58,953 nt of DNA from Chlamydomonas sphaeroides (Eukaryota; Chlorophyta; Chlorophyceae; Chlamydomonadales; Chlamydomonadaceae): NCBI GenBank assembly GCA_001662425.1, contig BDDC01000332.1:11094-70046 (forward strand), in the 5' to 3' direction. Under the pieces are notes generated by a model that did not search any database, had not been told where the DNA came from, and saw only the letters and a list, made by a program, of their open reading frames with translations. This document shows, in pieces, positions 35,641 to 48,207 of this stretch. Every line of letters starts with the position of its first letter. Position 1 is the first letter of the stretch. The translations under genes were made by a program, and so were the position numbers.

Positions 35641-36459
35641 GGGGGGCCGAGAGCGGCCCGGCCGCCCAGGGGCGCAGCAGGTGGCCCTGCTGCCAAAGGT
35701 CCGTCCATCTGCCCTGCCTTACGTTTACAGATGCTTTCGGCCGCAGCCGCAATGTTGGATGATTGGAAGAAGGCCACGCGCCAACGCTTGTCGGCACGCA
35801 ATAGGTCCCGTCAGGTGTCGAGTCACGTCACGAATCGTCGCACCGCGCCTCCGCCCGCATGCCAACCGCCGTGCAGCCCGCGCGCAGCCCGGGCCGCCAC
35901 AACCCAACGCAATGTGTGACGCAGTGCTGACGCCTACTTGGTGCCATGAAAGCGAAGTCAATGCGGCAATGGCCGCGCAACGCCCCCACTGCGCGTCCCG
36001 TGCCTCCTGCGCCGCGCGCCGCGGCAGGGCCGCCAGCCGAGAGCACCCTGCGGGGTGCAGCCCCTGCAGGCCCTGCGCCGCCCGCCAGTGGCCCATTGCG
36101 CCACGCACGCAAGCCTGCTTGCCCACAGCAACGCCCATAGCACACGCCAGGGCCAACCGTCAGCTCGTCCCAAGCCCGGTCCGGGCTAGCCCCATCCTGG
36201 TCTGCCCTGTCCTGGTCTCTGTCCGGTGATCCGATGCGGTAGCCGTACCCTGGCCTACGCTGGTCTGGGTCCGGTCTCTGTCCTGCCTCCCGAAACCCCG
36301 TCGGCTCAGTCCGGTCGTGTCCGATCTGCCGCCGCCAGGTACCGGCAAGCCGTAATGCAAAACATGGGCCCAATCTGGACGCCGGCAGCCAATGAGCCGG
36401 CCTGGCTGAGCTTCCCGAACATGGCCTACGGGTAAATACCTACTCTACCTTCAAACAGC

Positions 36460-36464
36460 TTACA
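36460..36464 (-). terminator. Candidate TGTAA poly(A) signal of the large minus-strand gene
   Basis: On the minus strand this is TGTAA, about 240 bases downstream of the stop codon at 36706. The distance is typical for green-algal 3' UTRs. Confidence 0.45.
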
Positions 36465-36582
36465 ACACAAAGCTACAAGCCCCGCTGCCGTTCTGTGCAT
36501 CCGGAAAGAAAGAAGAGCAGGCCACTGCCGGCCAACGCGCGTTGCGGCGATGGAAAGGGCGGACGGTGGCAGCGCATGCGCC

Positions 36583-36644
36583 TGCGAAGAGACGCCAAGA
36601 GGGGATGCGAAGAGACGCCAAGAGGGGATGCGAAGAGACGCCAA
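36583..36644 (+). repeat. 23-bp tandem repeat, about 2.7 copies
   Basis: GCGAAGAGACGCCAAGAGGG plus GAT is repeated head to tail, perfect in the first two copies. It lies between the stop codon of the minus-strand gene and its poly(A) signal, or just in the 3' UTR. Confidence 0.75.
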
Positions 36645-36705
36645 CGCGCGCGGGCGGGCCCAACACCGCCGCGCAGGCAGCAGCACAGGGCACAGCGGCA
36701 GTCGC

Positions 36706-39700
36706 TCACACGTCGTCAAAGTTGAGCTTGCGGCTGATGCCCCGATACGTCCGGCTCAGGAACTCCGCATCGCCCACAGCCACGGGGCCCGCCGGCGCCG
36801 CCGCGGCGGCGGCCACCGCCGCCACGGGCTGCGGCGGCGGCGGCGCCTCCGCCACCACCGGCGGCGTCTTGCCCCGCGACGTCGTCGGGCCGCGCGCACG
36901 GCTGACCTTCTTGGCCCCCGGCGGTGGCGGAGCCGCCGCCGCTGGAGCAGGCGCCGACGGCGCGGCGGCCAGGGTGGCCATTGTCGCGGCTGCCGCGGCG
37001 GCGGCGGCAGCTGCCTTGTCGGCGGCGCGCGCCGCCGCCAGGTCGTGCCGCCGCGCCGCCAGCGCCGCCTCCAGCCCGACTGCGGCGCGCCGCACCACCG
37101 CCGCCAGCGCGGCCTCGCCGTCGGTCAGCCGAAGCTCCAGCGGCCCGGCGGCGGCGTCGCCACCGACGTCGGCGACGGCAGCGAGGGTGAGCTGCCTGGC
37201 GCCGGCGGCGCCGACGACGTCGGCGGCCGCAGCCTTGGCCGTCGGCAGGTCGGCAGCGCGGCTCGAGACGTCGCGCAGGGTGTCGGCGGCGGCGCCGTCA
37301 ACGTCAGCGCCAACGCGCTGCCGCTTCGAGGACGGTGACGAAGGAGGCGGCAGCGGGAGGGCGGCGTCAGCCGCCGCTGCCGCGTCGTCACCATCCGCCG
37401 ACGGCGCCGCCTGGGCAGCAGCAGCGGCCTTGTGCGCCCCACGCCTGCCTTTGGCTGTCGCTGCCTTGGCGGCGGCCCTGCGCCGCGGCGGCGGAGCCGC
37501 CGCGGCCGCCTCTGCGCTGGCGGCGCCGCCACGCCGCCGGGCAGACCGCCGCAACGGCGCGGCCTCGGCCGACGTCGCCGCAACGCCGCACTTGTCGCCG
37601 GTCTCAACACTACTGACGCCGCCAAAGACGACGCGCTCCGGCGCCGCCGCCGCGGCTGCGGGTCGCAATGCTGCCGCGCCGGCCGCCTCCAGCGCCGCCG
37701 CCGCGCGCGGCTCCGCGGCGCACAGCGCACCCCGCAGCGCCGGCTCCGACTCCAGCTCGACCGCCAGCAGCGCCAGCGCCAGCGGCGGCGCCGCCACTGC
37801 CGGCGCCGCCGCCGCCAGGGCGGCAGCCGCGTGGCCCATGCAGCGGGCGGCGGCGTCGCGGACGGCTGGCTCGGCGCAGAGGGAGCCGTGGTGCAGAGCA
37901 CGTAGCCAGCCTGCGAGCGGGTTTGGGGGACAGGGTTGACATGAGCACTGGAGGCTGAGCGCGGCACGGGCAGGGGGTTTGAAGGGCGCACGCCTAGAGC
38001 GGCACTTGCGGCGGCTACAGCTGGAGAAAGGGGGCACCAGGCAAGCGGAGCCGATAGTTGCCCTGCAGTGCGTTGGGCCGGGTAAATGTGTGGGGCCGTG
38101 GGCTGTGCCTGTGTCCGTCCGCCCCTCAGTGCGTGTGCGTACCCGTGGCTAGGTCTGTGAGGACCAGCCCCCTCCACCCGCGTGTCCGCCCTCCACCCCT
38201 ACGCGCTCACCCGCGGCGTGCAGGTGCCTCACAAACTCCACATCTGCCGCCGCCGCCGTCGCCGCCTCCAGCAGGCGACACACCGACAGCGCCGTCAGGC
38301 GGCCGCCGTCGGGGCCCTCGTCGTCACTGCTGCCCGCCGCCGCCGCCGCCGCCGGAGGCCCGGCCGTTGGCGCCTCCTTGGCCGCTGCAGCCTCGGGCAC
38401 GGCGGCCAGCGCCGCCGGCGCCGGCGCGTCAGCGGCCGTGGTGCCGGCCGGCGCTAATGCCGGCAGCGCCGGCAGCGGCGACGCCAGGCCCGAGCTGAGC
38501 CGGCCGCCGGGCCGCCAGCCGCGGCCGGGCCGCGGCGGCGCGCCGCTAGCGGCGGCGCCGCTGCCCCTGGNNNNNNNNNNNNNNNNNNNNNNNNNNNNNN
38601 NNNNNNNNNNNNNNNNNNNNNNNNNNNNNNNNNNNNNNNNNNNNNNNNNNNNNNNNNNNNNNNNNNNNNNNNNNNNNNNNNNNNNNNNNNNNNNNNNNNN
38701 NNNNNNNNNNNNNNNNNNNNNNNNNNNNNNNNNNNNNNNNNNNNNNNNNNNNNNNNNNNNNNNNNNNNNNNNNNNNNNNNNNNNNNNNNNNNNNNNNNNN
38801 NNNNNNNNNNNNNNNNNNNNNNNNNNNNNNNNNNNNNNNNNNNNNNNNNNNNNNNNNNNNNNNNNNNNNNNNNNNNNNNNNNNNNNNNNNNNNNNNNNNN
38901 NNNNNNNNNNNNNNNNNNNNNNNNNNNNNNNNNNNNNNNNNNNNNNNNNNNNNNNNNNNNNNNNNNNNNNNNNNNNNNNNNNNNNNNNNNNNNNNNNNNN
39001 NNNNNNNNNNNNNNNNNNNNNNNNNNNNNNNNNNNNNNNNNNNNNCGCCGCCGGCGCGACCGCCGGCTCCGCGAGTCGGCACGTACGGCATCGTCGACTG
39101 CGACGTCGTCCGCTTGGCGGAAGCGCCGCCGCCTTTGCCGCTGGCGGTGACGGCGGCGGCGGCCGGCCCCGAGTGCGACGGCGGCTGCGGCACTGGCGGC
39201 GCGTCGGTAGCAGCGGCCTCGGCCAGCGGCGCGGCGGGCGTGGCGGCGGCGGGCGAGGCGAGGCGCGGGAGGCTGGTGATGAGGGGCTGCAGCGGCGCCG
39301 CCCACAGCGACAGGACCTGGGCCATCAGCCGGCGGCGCTGCGGGCAGCGGCCGGGCGAGCGATGTGGCGGCGGGGATGTGAGGAGGCGGGCTGGCGACCA
39401 CAGGTTGCACACCTCGGCGGCTACACGTCACCGTAGGCACGACTCTTTTAACAAACGTCTTATCAAAGTTCCAAGTGATGCACAGTGTTCAAGTTACGTA
39501 CAGAACGCATCCCGCGGCCGACACAGCGGCCGCTGCCCCGCCCCAGACTTTGCCCCACCGCAGCCCACCTGCGGGCCGCTGTGCTCCCAGCCGCACACCC
39601 GCCGCAGCAGCGGCGCCATGGCCGCCCGAGCCGCGCAGCAGCGCGCCGCCGGCCCTGCGGCCAGCGCCGCCAGCGCCGGCAGCAGCACCAGCAGGTGGCC

Positions 39701-42700
39701 GTGGGAGGGCCGCGGCTGCGCGCCAGCGGCCAGCGAGCCAAGCAGGGCTGCACGGGGAGGAGCACCGGCATGAGGCCCCCGGGGCGCGACGGCTTAGCAT
39801 GGCTGGGGCAGGGCCGCAGTGAGTGACGCAGTCAGGGGCAGCAGGGGTGCGGCACGCGGCGGGGCTGCGGGAGGCACACTGGGAGAGGCGCCGCACGCTC
39901 GAGCGCCCCACCCCACCCCTCACCCCAGCACGCCGCCGCCGGGTCGGCGGAGTGCGCCCCCCGCTCGCCCTCCCCTGCGCACGACCGCCGCCGCGCCTCT
40001 GCCGAGTTCAGCGGCGGCGCCGCCGCCGCCGCCGCCCGGACAACACCAACGGCCGCGGCCGGCTGCTGCTGCGGACTTAGCAGCGCCGCGCCACCCAGCG
40101 CCGCCAGCGCCGCCTCGGGCAGTAGGGCGCCTAGCTCCAGGCCTTCTACCCCAGGGCCTGGCGGCACGGCTGCGCCGTCGGTGGCCGCCGACACCATACG
40201 CAGCAGCGTTACCGCCAGTCCAAGAGCCTGGGCCGGAGTGACGCCGTGCACCGGCTCGCAGTAGCCGCCGCTTGCGGCAGCGGCGGCAGCGGCGGCGGGC
40301 TCGTCGGCGGCGGCGGCGTTTGCGGCAGCGGCGGCGACGAGGTGAGCGGCGCAGCGCACCGCGCCGGCGGCGGCCAGCTGCGCCGCTGACGTCTCGTCGA
40401 TGGACGGCAGCAGCAGGGCCGTCGCCTGCAGCAGCCCAGCGGCGGCGTCCGACGCCAGCGCCGCCGCGCGGGCGCGCTCGGGCGACGGCGCGGCACCGGC
40501 GGGGGCAGCGGCGGCGGCGGCGCCAGCCTGGGGCCATTGGGAGCCGGCGACGCCGGCGGCGCCAGTGGCGTGCGCTTCGAGCAGGGCAGCTGTCTCGGTG
40601 AAGCGTGCGGTGAGGAGGGCCATCAGGTCAGACCGAATCGCCGCAAGCCGCCGCGGCAGGCTGGGCGGCGCCGCCGGCCCCCCGGCCTGGCCCTGGGTCT
40701 GCGGCTCGGCCGCCGTCGGGTGCTCCTGCTGCTGCGCCGCCGCCGCGACCTCCGGCACCGCGGCCTGAGGCTGCGGACCAACCGGAGGCTGCGGCTGGTC
40801 GGCAGCGGCAGGCGCGCCGCCGCCGCTATCCGCCTCGCCCTCGCTGCCGCTGCCGCCACTCCCGCCGGCGCCGCTGCTGCTGCCGCCAGAGTTGGAGCCG
40901 GAGGCGCCAGAGCCGGAGCCGGAGGCCGAGGGCGCCCCGGCCGCCGCCGTGCCGTCGTCGCCGTCGCGCCGCCGCTTCCGAATGCGGCTGCTTCGCCGCA
41001 GCAGTGCGGCCTTGGCCTCGGCTTCCGCCGCCGCCGCGGCCGCCGCCGCCGATCCGGCGACCTCGTGCTCCTCCGCCATCGCCGCCAGCTGGCAAACGCG
41101 GCCCTGCGAGTCGCCCTCGGACCCGGGGTCGGAACGCGCGCAGTGCGGCCGCTGCGCCGCTGCCGCCGCCGCCGCCGGCCGGGTCCGCTGCACCGTTGCT
41201 ACCCCAGCCGCGTCGCCGCCGGCCGTCGCCGTCGGCGCCTCCTTGGCGGCGCCGCGCCGCTCCGGCGATGCCATCGCGACATTGCTGCCGCCAGCAGCTG
41301 CCAGCGGTGGCGGCGCCGTCGCCGTCAGACGCTGCCGCCGCTGGCGCATCCGCTGCCGGCGTGCGGCGGCGGCGGCGGCGTACAGGCAGTGCCAGACCGC
41401 CGTCAGACCCAGCGCAGCGCGGGCCTGCGCCGCCGCCGCCGCTGGGCTGCCCGTCGGCGCCGCCAGCGCCGCCGCCAGCCGCCGGACCGTCTGCTCCTGA
41501 AAGACCACCCGCTCCGCCAGCTGAGCCCGCGTCACCGCCGCCAGCGCGCCGCCGACGGACCTGAGCACCGCCAGCGGCGCCGCCTCCGCCGCCATCTGTC
41601 GCGCCGCGTGCACGCTGGCGGAGGCGGCATCGCCCGCCGCAGCGGCGGTGGCGGCGGCGCTGCCGGAGGCAGCCGCCGCCGCCGTCGCGGCGGGCAGCGC
41701 CTCGGCGGCCTGTACGGCGCGATCCAGTACAGACCGCAGCACGCCATCATACTGGTTCAGCATGGCCTCGCACACGGGGCGATCGCCGTACGGCGCGCCA
41801 GGCAGAGCAGGGCCCCCGCAGCCGTCGAGCAGCGCGGCGGCGGCGCCGGGCGGGTCAGCGGCGCCGCCGAGGAGCCCCGATGCCCTCGGGTGGCGGAGGC
41901 CCCAGAAGCGGTCCAGGGCGGACATGATGGCCGGCGGCGGCGGCGCCGCCGCCGCCCCGTTCGCCGCCGCGGCGGCGCCAAATCCGGTCGGCAGCGCCGA
42001 CAGCCGCGCGACGCCGCCGCCGCCGTTGCCGGTGTCGGCACCGCCGCCGAGCGCTGATAGCGCCGCCAGGGCGTACGACAGGAGGTCCTGGCCTCGCCAG
42101 AGGCCGCCGGTGGCGGCGACGGTGAGCGGGATGTGCAGCGGCGGCCCCGTCAGCACGGCCATGGCGCGGGGGTACGAGTAGCTCATGTGCTCAAACAGGC
42201 ACGACGGCAGCGGCGCCGCCGCCAGCAGCGCCGTGACGCAGCAGTCCAGCTGGCCCGCCTCCTTGCGCCGCCGCCGGGCCTCGTCCCACCTGCGCAGGGA
42301 TTGCGCAGCACCCTCTTCAACGCACCCACCCGCCCCTGCCACTGCCCCGGTCGCCCCTCTTCGCCCCTATTCGCCAATGCAAAACTAGCGCTCCAACCGC
42401 CGTCCTATTGCCACAACCGCCCCAACCAACTATTGCAGCGGCGGCTCACACGGCAAAAACCCCACCTGTACGACAGCAGCGCCTTGTCGTACTCGCGCGC
42501 GCCGGCGGCGCCGGCAGACGGCAGCGGCGGCACGGGGGCCGGAGGCGGCGCTGGCGCCAGCACGGCGGCGTGCGGCAGCCTCATGTAGTAGCCCACCACC
42601 CGCAGCAACAGCGCCTCCAGGGGCACGTCGATGTCCGGCGCCAGGCCCAGGTCCGCACGCAACGACGGCTCCGGCACCGTCGAGGCAGCGGCAGCCGGCT

Positions 42701-45657
42701 CCGCCGCCGCCGCCGCCGCCGGCGCCGCCGCCGGCTCCCTGCTGGCGGCGCGGCGCGGCCGCGAGGGCCCCACTGGCGGCGCCAACGCCGCCGGCTGGCC
42801 GCCAGAGGCCGCGGCGCGCGGCGGCTTGCGGGCCGCCTGCGGGTCGGCGACCGGCGCCGGCGCAGCGGCTGGGGCTGCGGCCGGGGTCGATGCCAGGATC
42901 GGTGCAGGTTCCGGGGGCTGGCCAGCGCTCGGCTGCTGTTTCGCGACCAGGCTGTGCAGCACGCCGGCGATCTGGGCAGGGGGCGGCAGTGGGGGCGGGG
43001 GAGGGGGTTGACGTGCTGCACCACGACATGGCGGTGCACGCAGCAGGGGCTGGCTGGCGGCCGGCCGCAGGGCGGTGGCGCAGGGGGAGGTGCCCTCCGC
43101 TCGCACCCGCCCATGCACCCCGCCGCCCATCATCCAGCGAGGCAAAGTAAACCGTCATCTCAGCAGAGTACCGGTAGGCAGCCCGCCCCACCGCCCCACC
43201 GCCCCACCTGGTGCAGGGTGCCGGGCAGCAGATCGGCCAGCGCAGCCAGCAGGCGGGCCGCCACGTCGGGCGCCTCCTCCAGCACCACGTCCAGGCCGCT
43301 GCGGGGGCGGGGGAGGGGGACGGGGACGGGGAGGGGAAAGGGCATGGGAAAGGGAGGGAGGCGGGGAAGGGGAGGGGCCCCGCCACACACGCGCACGGTT
43401 CGAAGGCAAGGGTTGTGGTTGCTCGTGGGGGGCTACGGAGAGCAGCCGCTGGCGCGCTTGCGTCGTGGGGGCCCGCCCACGGGGGCCGCCGCACCGCACG
43501 CACCGCACATGGTGCGGCCCAGCCCCCACTTTGTCACTGCTCTCGCAACCTCCCATTACCCATTACCCATTGGCACCCCCAGCCCCCACCTGATGAGCCC
43601 CGGCAGCGGCCGCCAGCGGGCCAGCGCGGCCCTCACGGCGGCGTTGCGGCGGCGAGCCAGGTTGTGGACAATCTGTGGGCGGGCAGGGGAGGAGAGGGGA
43701 GGGAGAGCCATAGCGAGGGCGTTGGGGAGGAGAAGCGCTGGACAACCTAGGCCGCTCAAGAGCACGCTTCTTTCCCTCTCCCCCTTTCCCAGTTCCCTTT
43801 CCCGCTCCCCCCACCCTCCCCCCGCCCCACCTGCGCCGCCACCTGGCGCACGGGTATGAAGTTGGTGCCGGTCCGCGCAGCCAGCAGCTCCAGCAGCCGC
43901 GGCACCGCGCCTGCGCCAGCCGGGGCGGGGCGGCATGCCATGGGCCGACGTCACAACACCCACCCCATGCGCGATGGCGGCTGTCTGGTGGCGCCACCCC
44001 GATGCCGCCGCGGCCCCAGCTGCGCCCGGCCACCGTCCCCCCGCACAGTACTTTAACATACAACATGCACCACAGACATCGTAGCCACATATAGCACAGC
44101 ACACAGCACACAATGCCGCCCCCATGGCGGCCCAACCTGCGCCCACGATGCGCAGCGCCAGCCAGTCCCCCAGCGCCAGGCCGCCCAGCGCCCCCACCGC
44201 CGCCGCCACCTCGGCGTCCGTCGGCGCCTTGCCGTCGGCGCCGGCGCCCTCGCCGGGCTCCGCCTCGGCCGCCGCGGCCGCCGCTGCGGCGGCGAATGCG
44301 GCAGCCGCCGCCGCGGCGGAGGCAGCGGGGCCGGCGGAGGCGGGGTGCCCCAGCGGCAGCGCGGCTGCGCCTGCGGGATGCAGAAGCGCGGTACCGTGCG
44401 TGGAGGTTTGCAGGCGGATGCGGAGGGCGTTGCGAATAGCTTGGAGGGGGTGACCAGGTCCTGGCCAAGCGGGGCGCCACGGCAAGCTCCTATGCCAGCA
44501 GGCTGCTGCCCCAGGCAAGGTGTGGCTGCCCAGGTCTGCGATGTCGGGCCAAGCTAGTGGGGGGATTATTGGCAGGAGGTTGTGCTGTGCCTTGCGGACA
44601 GCAAACCACAGAGCGCAGGTCAGCATGTGTGGGGGATTTGGCACGGGCCCTGGCACCAGCGCTGGCTCCGGCCCCGACCCCCCCCCCTCGGGCCTGGTCC
44701 TGCCTGCGGGGTCCAGCCTCCGGTCGGGTCCGAGGCCGACGGAGGAGAGCTGCAGCAGCCCCTCCAGTGCCACCGCCTTGGCCCTGCGGACAGGGGTGGG
44801 CGAGGGAGGGGAAGACGAGAGCAGGTGGAGAAAGGGGCGGCGGGGGTGGGGCATGCCGGCGTGCAGGGACGCGCAGCGTGGAGGCGGTGCATGTCATACC
44901 AATCACGAATGAGTATGCAATATCCGAGCCAGAAGGGGAGCGGTGCGTGCTGCTCTTGCCTGTAATGAAAGTGCTCTAGGTAATCGACCAGGAGTCCGAT
45001 GCCGGAGGCCACCTGACCAGCCAGACCGCTCTGCGGCTCGACCGCAGCGGGCGCCAGAGCCGCCAGCGCCGCCGCTGCTGCAGCCGCGGCCCCCGCGTCG
45101 CCGGTACGTGACGGAGCGGGGCCGCCAGCGCCCGCGGCGGTCATGCAGGCGTGGGTGGCGTTAGCGGTGGCGGTCTTGGCCGGGGGCTGCCGCCGCGCCG
45201 CGCCGCGGCTGTTCGTGGTCGTGGAAGCGGGGCCGAGCGCGTTACGCGGGGGAGCAAAAGTCGGCGCTGGCGACGGGTTAGCTCCATGCGTGGTAGTCGC
45301 AGCCGTAGAGAGGGGGCCGAGCGCGTGCGCTGCGCTGAGCCCGGCATCGGGGACAACTGGGCCAGCGCAATCCGCGGGGTTGGCGATGGTCAGCTCGGCC
45401 TCGGCGGCAGCTGCCGCGGCCTTGGCCTCCTCGGCGCGCTGCAGGTCGGCGCTCGCAAAGATCGCGAGGTGCGTCGAGCTAGCTGCTGTCACAAGCTGTT
45501 TGCACAAGGCCTGAAGCAAACAAGTCAGCTCCGGACCCTGGCAGCGACTGACTGGGTCCGAAAGACGGCTGAGGACAACGGAGAGTCCTTGCATGCCCGT
45601 CGCATGGCCGTCGAGGCCTGCGCCTGCTGAAGGGCCGTCCATTCTCGCTGCTGGCAA
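36706..45657 (-). CDS. Very large Ala-rich, helical, probably nuclear protein (unknown)
   Basis: Minus-strand exons: 45657-44900, 44783-44704, 44370-44137, 43910-43831, 43672-43590, 43298-43208, 42971-42466, 42289-39924, 39747-39569, 39337 into the N gap, gap to 38211, and 37910-36706. All junctions outside the gap are in phase, giving over 2,000 aa. Helical, HEAT-like stretches recur (GLLVDYLEHFHYRQEQ, VPRLLELLAARTG, VVLEEAPDVAARLLAALADL, AVRDAAARCMGHAAAAL). LRRSSRIRKRRRDGDD and RRSARRRGG look like nuclear signals, and acidic SSDDEGPDGG tracts occur. The C-terminus is SRTYRGISRKLNFDDV. I do not recognise the family; a chromosome-associated HEAT protein such as a condensin or cohesin partner is only a guess. 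The start is the ATG at 45657 (or 45642). The intron after 44704 would have a weak GC donor. Confidence 0.6.
38571..39045. other. Assembly gap (475 N)
   Basis: A run of N interrupts the coding part of the large minus-strand gene. The reading frames on its two sides differ by one base, so the gap length is estimated, or an intron or exon boundary lies inside it. Confidence 0.99.
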
Positions 45658-46034
45658 GAGGCGGGGGGTTCAACACTACGCCATGGCTTCTCTGACGACC
45701 GCAGGTCGCCGTACGCCGGTGAGCAGCTCTCGAACCGCTGCAGGCACGCGGCCAGGCGCAACGACGTCCTTCGCGACACGCGACAATGCACTCTACTGCT
45801 CGCCGCGCTGACGCGTCCTCTGCGTATGATGTGGTCCAGGTGTTCGTTATGTCACAACGAGCTCGTCGAGCTACTAGGCTCGGCTCTGGCGCAAACAGGT
45901 TGGCCCAGGGCAAATTTCGCGCCATTATGGGCGTACGGGCGAGACTTGTTTTGCGTGGCCTTCCACTGCCGCAACCGGCCTGCGTAAATAGATATGGACA
46001 TTGGGTTCATCGTAGCGTGCGATGTGGCCGGCTC

Positions 46035-46083
46035 GTGTCAGGCCCTCGTGTCGACACTAGGGTGTACACGAAGGCCCTGACAC
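46035..46083. repeat. Inverted repeat / hairpin with 17-18-bp arms
   Basis: GTGTCAGGCCCTCGTGT and ACACGAAGGCCCTGACAC are complementary except for one mismatch and one bulge, around a loop of about 14 bases. It could be a cruciform, a small-RNA hairpin or the end of a mobile-element relic. Confidence 0.55.
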
Positions 46084-46569
46084 GGCGTGCAGACACGGGC
46101 CCCCGGCACAGGCCTCCGAGCAACGCCGAGCCTCCTCCAGCGTCCCCTTCTTACGGGTGCGTCAGCGGCACACCGAGCCACGAGGCAGGCGTAGTAAGAC
46201 GGCACAGCGGCCCATCCGTGTCAGGTTGCCCCAAACACCAGACCACCCGCACTCCAGCACAGCGGACAGTTGCACGAGATCAGTCTCCGGCTTGTCAAGC
46301 CATGAGTGGAGGGGGAAGTCAATCCCTTTGCATGGAGACATCCCCGGTGAAGCCCATGGCAGTTGGCACGCCCTCTTGCTGCAGCCTATCCATATCTATC
46401 AGCGAATGGACGTACACTAAAAGGCCCCCTTGGGCCACTTAACGACTTGCAGCCACCTCCCCTCCTGTGCCAAGCAACCGCGACCACTCCCCGGCCTTCC
46501 TCTCAGCTGCAGGATGCCGCGCGGCTGCACTCTGCTTAGTCCAACAGCAGGGTGCAGGGAAGGCCCTGA

Positions 46570-46960
46570 GCCCCGCTGGCCACGGCCGCACGCAGCTCAC
46601 TGGATGCGCTGTACGGCCAGGAGGCCTCCCGTGTACGACTGCACAAGGTGCGGGGCGGCCACATTGAGCTGGTCATGGAGCGGTCAAGGACATGTACCTG
46701 GCCTTCTCGGCCATCAATCCGCTACACACTCTCCCCTATCAGCTTGCGTTCCTCAGCACGGCGCTGCAAGGTACCGGCAGCAGGCGGTCCTCGCTGGCCA
46801 CAGGGGCCAGGGAGCCAGGGACGGGCCCTCCCTGCGGTCGGGGCCTCACCTGGCCGCTCGCGTCCGCAGAGCGCGTCGTAAGCCCACCCCTCCGGGCACT
46901 GGTACTGCGCTGTGCGCTTCCCTGCCAGCACGGGGCAACAGCACTGTCATCTGTGCTGAG
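46570..46960 (+). pseudogene. Frameshifted, spliced coding remnant (unknown protein)
   Basis: One frame reads LATAARSSLDALYGQEASRV and continues to GGHIELVMER up to about 46682. The next frame continues at 46683 with VKDMYLAFSAINPLHTLPYQ and LAFLSTALQ to 46770. From there a GTACCG donor and a CCGCAG acceptor join it in phase to 46870-46960 (RVVSPPLRALVLRCALPC and more). The switch between the first two frames needs a frameshift. The composition is clearly protein-like, but the family is not recognised. It may be a pseudogene, or a real exon with an assembly error. Confidence 0.35.
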
Positions 46961-48207
46961 GTGTAGTTCTGGGGAGGGAGAGGGAGATGCGTTACGAAAG
47001 GAGCAGGAAGCGGAAACGGAGGCCGCCCGCGACTTGCAACCGGGACACGGACGGGGGAGGGGGATTCAGTGCTGACACAGGCCCCCAGGAGGTAAGCGCG
47101 TAGCAGGAGGAGCGATACCGGGAGGCGTGTTTACCCTGCCTGGCCCTGCTGTCTACCACAGACGGTCGCAATGCGGGCAAGCTGCCCCTCACCTTTTGGG
47201 AATTCCCCTGCTTGGCAAGTTGAGGAGAGAGTTCAAGACTTGCAACCTTTGAGCTCACCCTCCAGATGGCGTCCAGTTCTATCGGAAGGGTGCGGGTTTC
47301 GTCCATCCCCGTGCAGGTTACGAAGGGTAGGTAAGGGTTGAAGGGTTACGGTCTGCAGTGGTGAATCAAAGGCACGGGACGGCCAGTGCGATAGGGTACA
47401 GCCGTCAGCACCCAGTGGGTGAAGGGGAATCGGTGCCGAGGTTGGCAGGCAGGTTGGAGAGGGATGATGATGTGTGTGTCGCAAGGCAAGGCGTGAGACC
47501 AGGCGCACAGGGCGCAGCGACGGGCGCGGACGGGCGCCCTGGGGGAGACCCCACCTAGGCAAGACCGTGTAACCTGGCCGCATCTGGGCGACAAGGTTGG
47601 ATTGTTGAGTAGGCCCTCGTACGTTAGCCCAAACGGCTGCAAGGGGCCGTTGGGTTGCAGGGCGGGATGCGGCGGAGCACGGCAAGCCGGGCGTGACGGA
47701 CGACATCAATGGGACGGGCAGTACAGAGGCCGAACACGCCCTTCGTGCACAACTATCCACTGCAAGCAACAATTTGTGAGCGCAGTACGTGGTGCTCTTG
47801 CTCTCTTTAGTCAAAGGACATCGAGCGCAAACATGCGCACGCAGCAAGAGCAGCAGCCGCTGATAACGCATTGAATTCAACGCTATGTAAGACCTCTGCT
47901 ATATGCAATCCTGCGCAGCGCTTGACAGGAGCTAAGTCTCACATGCTCGCAGGGGATGTGGCGCTTCTGCACCCGCTGACTCGCGTCAGGCCTCTGCGTT
48001 ACCGTCACCTCCTCCACAACCTGGACGCGGCACCTCGCCCGAGCCCGCTGCACAATCGGTGCGTCGGAAATCTTCTGGGACCTCAAGCGACACCCGCCCC
48101 CACAGATTGTAAAGGGCATCGTTATGCTATGGGTCATACGTTGGAACACGTGAAGGTTTGCTCGCGATCCACACATACACAACTTACACCGCCCACTCCG
48201 CCCGCAG

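Larger units (their letters stand above)
33967..36705. other. Intergenic region between TIM17 and the large minus-strand gene
   Basis: No gene is supported. TGTAA at 34810-34814 is a candidate TIM17 poly(A) signal, and TTACA at 36460-36464 gives a minus-strand TGTAA about 240 bp beyond the stop of the next gene. Several short tandem repeats are present (34326-34410, 35499-35640, 36583-36644) and are listed separately. Confidence 0.6.
45658..48207. other. Region between head-to-head genes, mostly non-coding
   Basis: It separates the minus-strand giant from the plus-strand TPR gene and must hold both promoters. It contains a hairpin (46035-46083) and a broken coding remnant (46570-46960). A possible first exon of the TPR gene is 47871-48155 (ATG start, 95 codons, ends in phase 0 before GTTTGC), but its codon use is unlike the gene, so it is not adopted. 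Confidence 0.5.

Noticed and set aside
36542..37939. 465-codon plus-strand Ala-rich frame
   Set aside because: Antisense to the last exon of the large minus-strand gene, which has in-phase splicing, a matching poly(A) signal and basic/acidic motifs.
38378..39440. Open frames across the N gap
   Set aside because: They are open only because N codons cannot contain stops.
40537..42057. 506-codon plus-strand Arg-rich frame
   Set aside because: Shadow of the 2.4-kb minus-strand exon; the Arg-rich product is typical of reading GC-rich coding DNA in the wrong frame.
47233..47880. 215-codon minus-strand frame
   Set aside because: No domain, no codon bias, low-complexity Arg/Pro/Leu content; probably chance.
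47871..48155. Possible first exon of the TPR gene
   Set aside because: The phase fits, but that happens by chance one time in three, and composition and codon use differ from the rest of the gene.
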